Shown one piece after another: positions 6,407 to 6,967 of a stretch of DNA of 6,967 bases. The notes under the pieces are model-generated. The model saw only the letters and a list, made by a program, of their open reading frames with translations. It searched no databases and was not told the origin of the DNA. Made by a program: the position numbers and the translations under genes. How positions within the stretch are numbered: position 1 is the stretch's first letter; the number at the start of each line of letters is the position of its first letter. Source of the stretch: Xanthobacteraceae bacterium (lineage in GTDB: Bacteria; Pseudomonadota; Alphaproteobacteria; Rhizobiales; Xanthobacteraceae); the NCBI GenBank assembly GCA_030039655.1, contig JASHVC010000632.1:1-6967 (forward strand). The letters run 5' to 3'.

Positions 6407-6967
6407 ATGGTTTACCGGCAAATGCATCTCGGCGTGTATGCAGTTGGAACGGGAAACCACATCGCCGGCTGGCGCCATCCCGGCGCGACGGCGAGCGGCG
6501 AGGATTTCGAGGCCTTCAAGACCATCGCGGCCTCCGCCGAGCGCGGCAAGCTCGATTTCGTCTTCGTCGGTGACAGTCTCGCGTTTCTGGTCGAGGGGCA
6601 TCCCGGCCAGATGGTGCGCTTCGAGCCGACCACGCTTCTTTCGGCGCTTGCGAGCGTCACCTCGCGCATCGGCCTCGTCGGCACGGCGTCGACCAGCTAT
6701 TCCGAGCCCTACACCATCGCCCGGCAATTTTCTTCGCTCGATCATCTCAGCGGCGGGCGTGCCGGCTGGAATGTCGTCACCACGACGTTGATCGAAGCGG
6801 CGCAGAATTATGGCCACGAGGACCTGCCCGAGCACGATCTTCGCTACGAGATCGCCACCGAATTCGTCGACGTCGTGCAAGGCCTGTGGGACACCTGGGA
6901 AGACGGCGCCCGCATCCTGAACAAGCAAACCGGCCAGTACTACGACCCCAGCAAGGTCCATGTGCTC
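6407..6967 (+). CDS. LLM-class flavin-dependent monooxygenase, NtaA/SnaA/DszA type, 3' end outside window
   Basis: The first 187 residues are visible; family members are usually around 440-450 residues, so more than half is missing. The N-terminus (RQMHLGVYAVGTGNHIAGWR, residues 4-23) is the beta-strand and loop typical of this subgroup. EPTTLLSALASVTSRIGLVG (73-92), YSEPYTIARQFSSLDHLS (98-115) and SGGRAGWNVVT (115-125) are further family hallmarks. These enzymes have the bacterial-luciferase fold and use FMNH2 from a separate flavin reductase to oxygenate substrates such as nitrilotriacetate, pristinamycin precursors or dibenzothiophene sulfone. The specific substrate cannot be told from the sequence. 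It lies on the same strand as the hydroxylase-cupin operon but 300 nt downstream, so it may have its own promoter. No partner reductase gene is in view. Confidence 0.92.
   Translation, partial: MVYRQMHLGVYAVGTGNHIAGWRHPGATASGEDFEAFKTIAASAERGKLDFVFVGDSLAFLVEGHPGQMVRFEPTTLLSALASVTSRIGLVGTASTSYSEPYTIARQFSSLDHLSGGRAGWNVVTTTLIEAAQNYGHEDLPEHDLRYEIATEFVDVVQGLWDTWEDGARILNKQTGQYYDPSKVHVL

Noticed and set aside
6257..6961. Minus-strand open frame of 234 codons at the right end
   Set aside because: It is mostly antisense to the flavin monooxygenase, which has strong family motifs and a good ribosome-binding site. The minus-strand product is unrecognisable.
1..6967. CRISPR arrays, tRNA or rRNA genes, insertion sequences or phage features
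   Set aside because: No regularly spaced repeats, tRNA-like folds, transposase motifs or terminal inverted repeats were seen. The only sizeable repeats are the paralogous gene arms.

Overview
This window looks like part of an accessory catabolic region from a GC-rich Gram-negative bacterium. An alphaproteobacterium of the Bradyrhizobium/Rhizobiales type is my best guess. The guess rests on GC-rich codon use, GTG starts, tight gene overlaps and the mix of gene families; no rRNA or other taxonomic marker is present.

The core is a set of genes for a xanthine-dehydrogenase-family molybdenum hydroxylase (the aerobic 'CO dehydrogenase-like' CoxM/CoxS/CoxL type). Rightwards from 1793 run a CoxM-type FAD subunit, a CoxS-type [2Fe-2S] subunit and a complete 794-residue CoxL-type molybdopterin subunit. 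They are packed with a 9-nt gap and then a 4-nt start/stop overlap, so they are almost certainly one operon. A small cupin gene follows 16 nt later and is probably co-transcribed. Leftwards from 1618, on the minus strand, runs a second, closely related CoxL-type gene. It leaves the window after 539 codons, before its C-terminal catalytic glutamate.

The two divergent transcription units share a 174-nt intergenic region (1619-1792). It holds a tandem 14-bp direct repeat and a plausible sigma70-like promoter facing the MSL operon.

After the cupin comes about 300 nt with no convincing gene (6107-6406), possibly with a coding remnant. Then a new plus-strand gene starts at 6407, encoding the N-terminal 187 residues of a NtaA/SnaA/DszA-type flavin-dependent monooxygenase (bacterial luciferase-like fold). 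It is cut by the window end.

Taken together (inference), this resembles a gene cluster for breaking down an organic compound, probably aromatic or N-heterocyclic. A Mo-hydroxylase would oxidise the substrate using water, a cupin would act on an intermediate or in an accessory role, and a reduced-flavin monooxygenase would carry out a further oxygenation. Both large subunits carry the PYRGAGR active-site loop of 'form II' CoxL proteins, not the cysteine-containing loop of true CO dehydrogenase, so CO oxidation should not be assumed. The most distinctive point is the pair of divergent CoxL paralogues flanking one visible pair of electron-transfer subunits.
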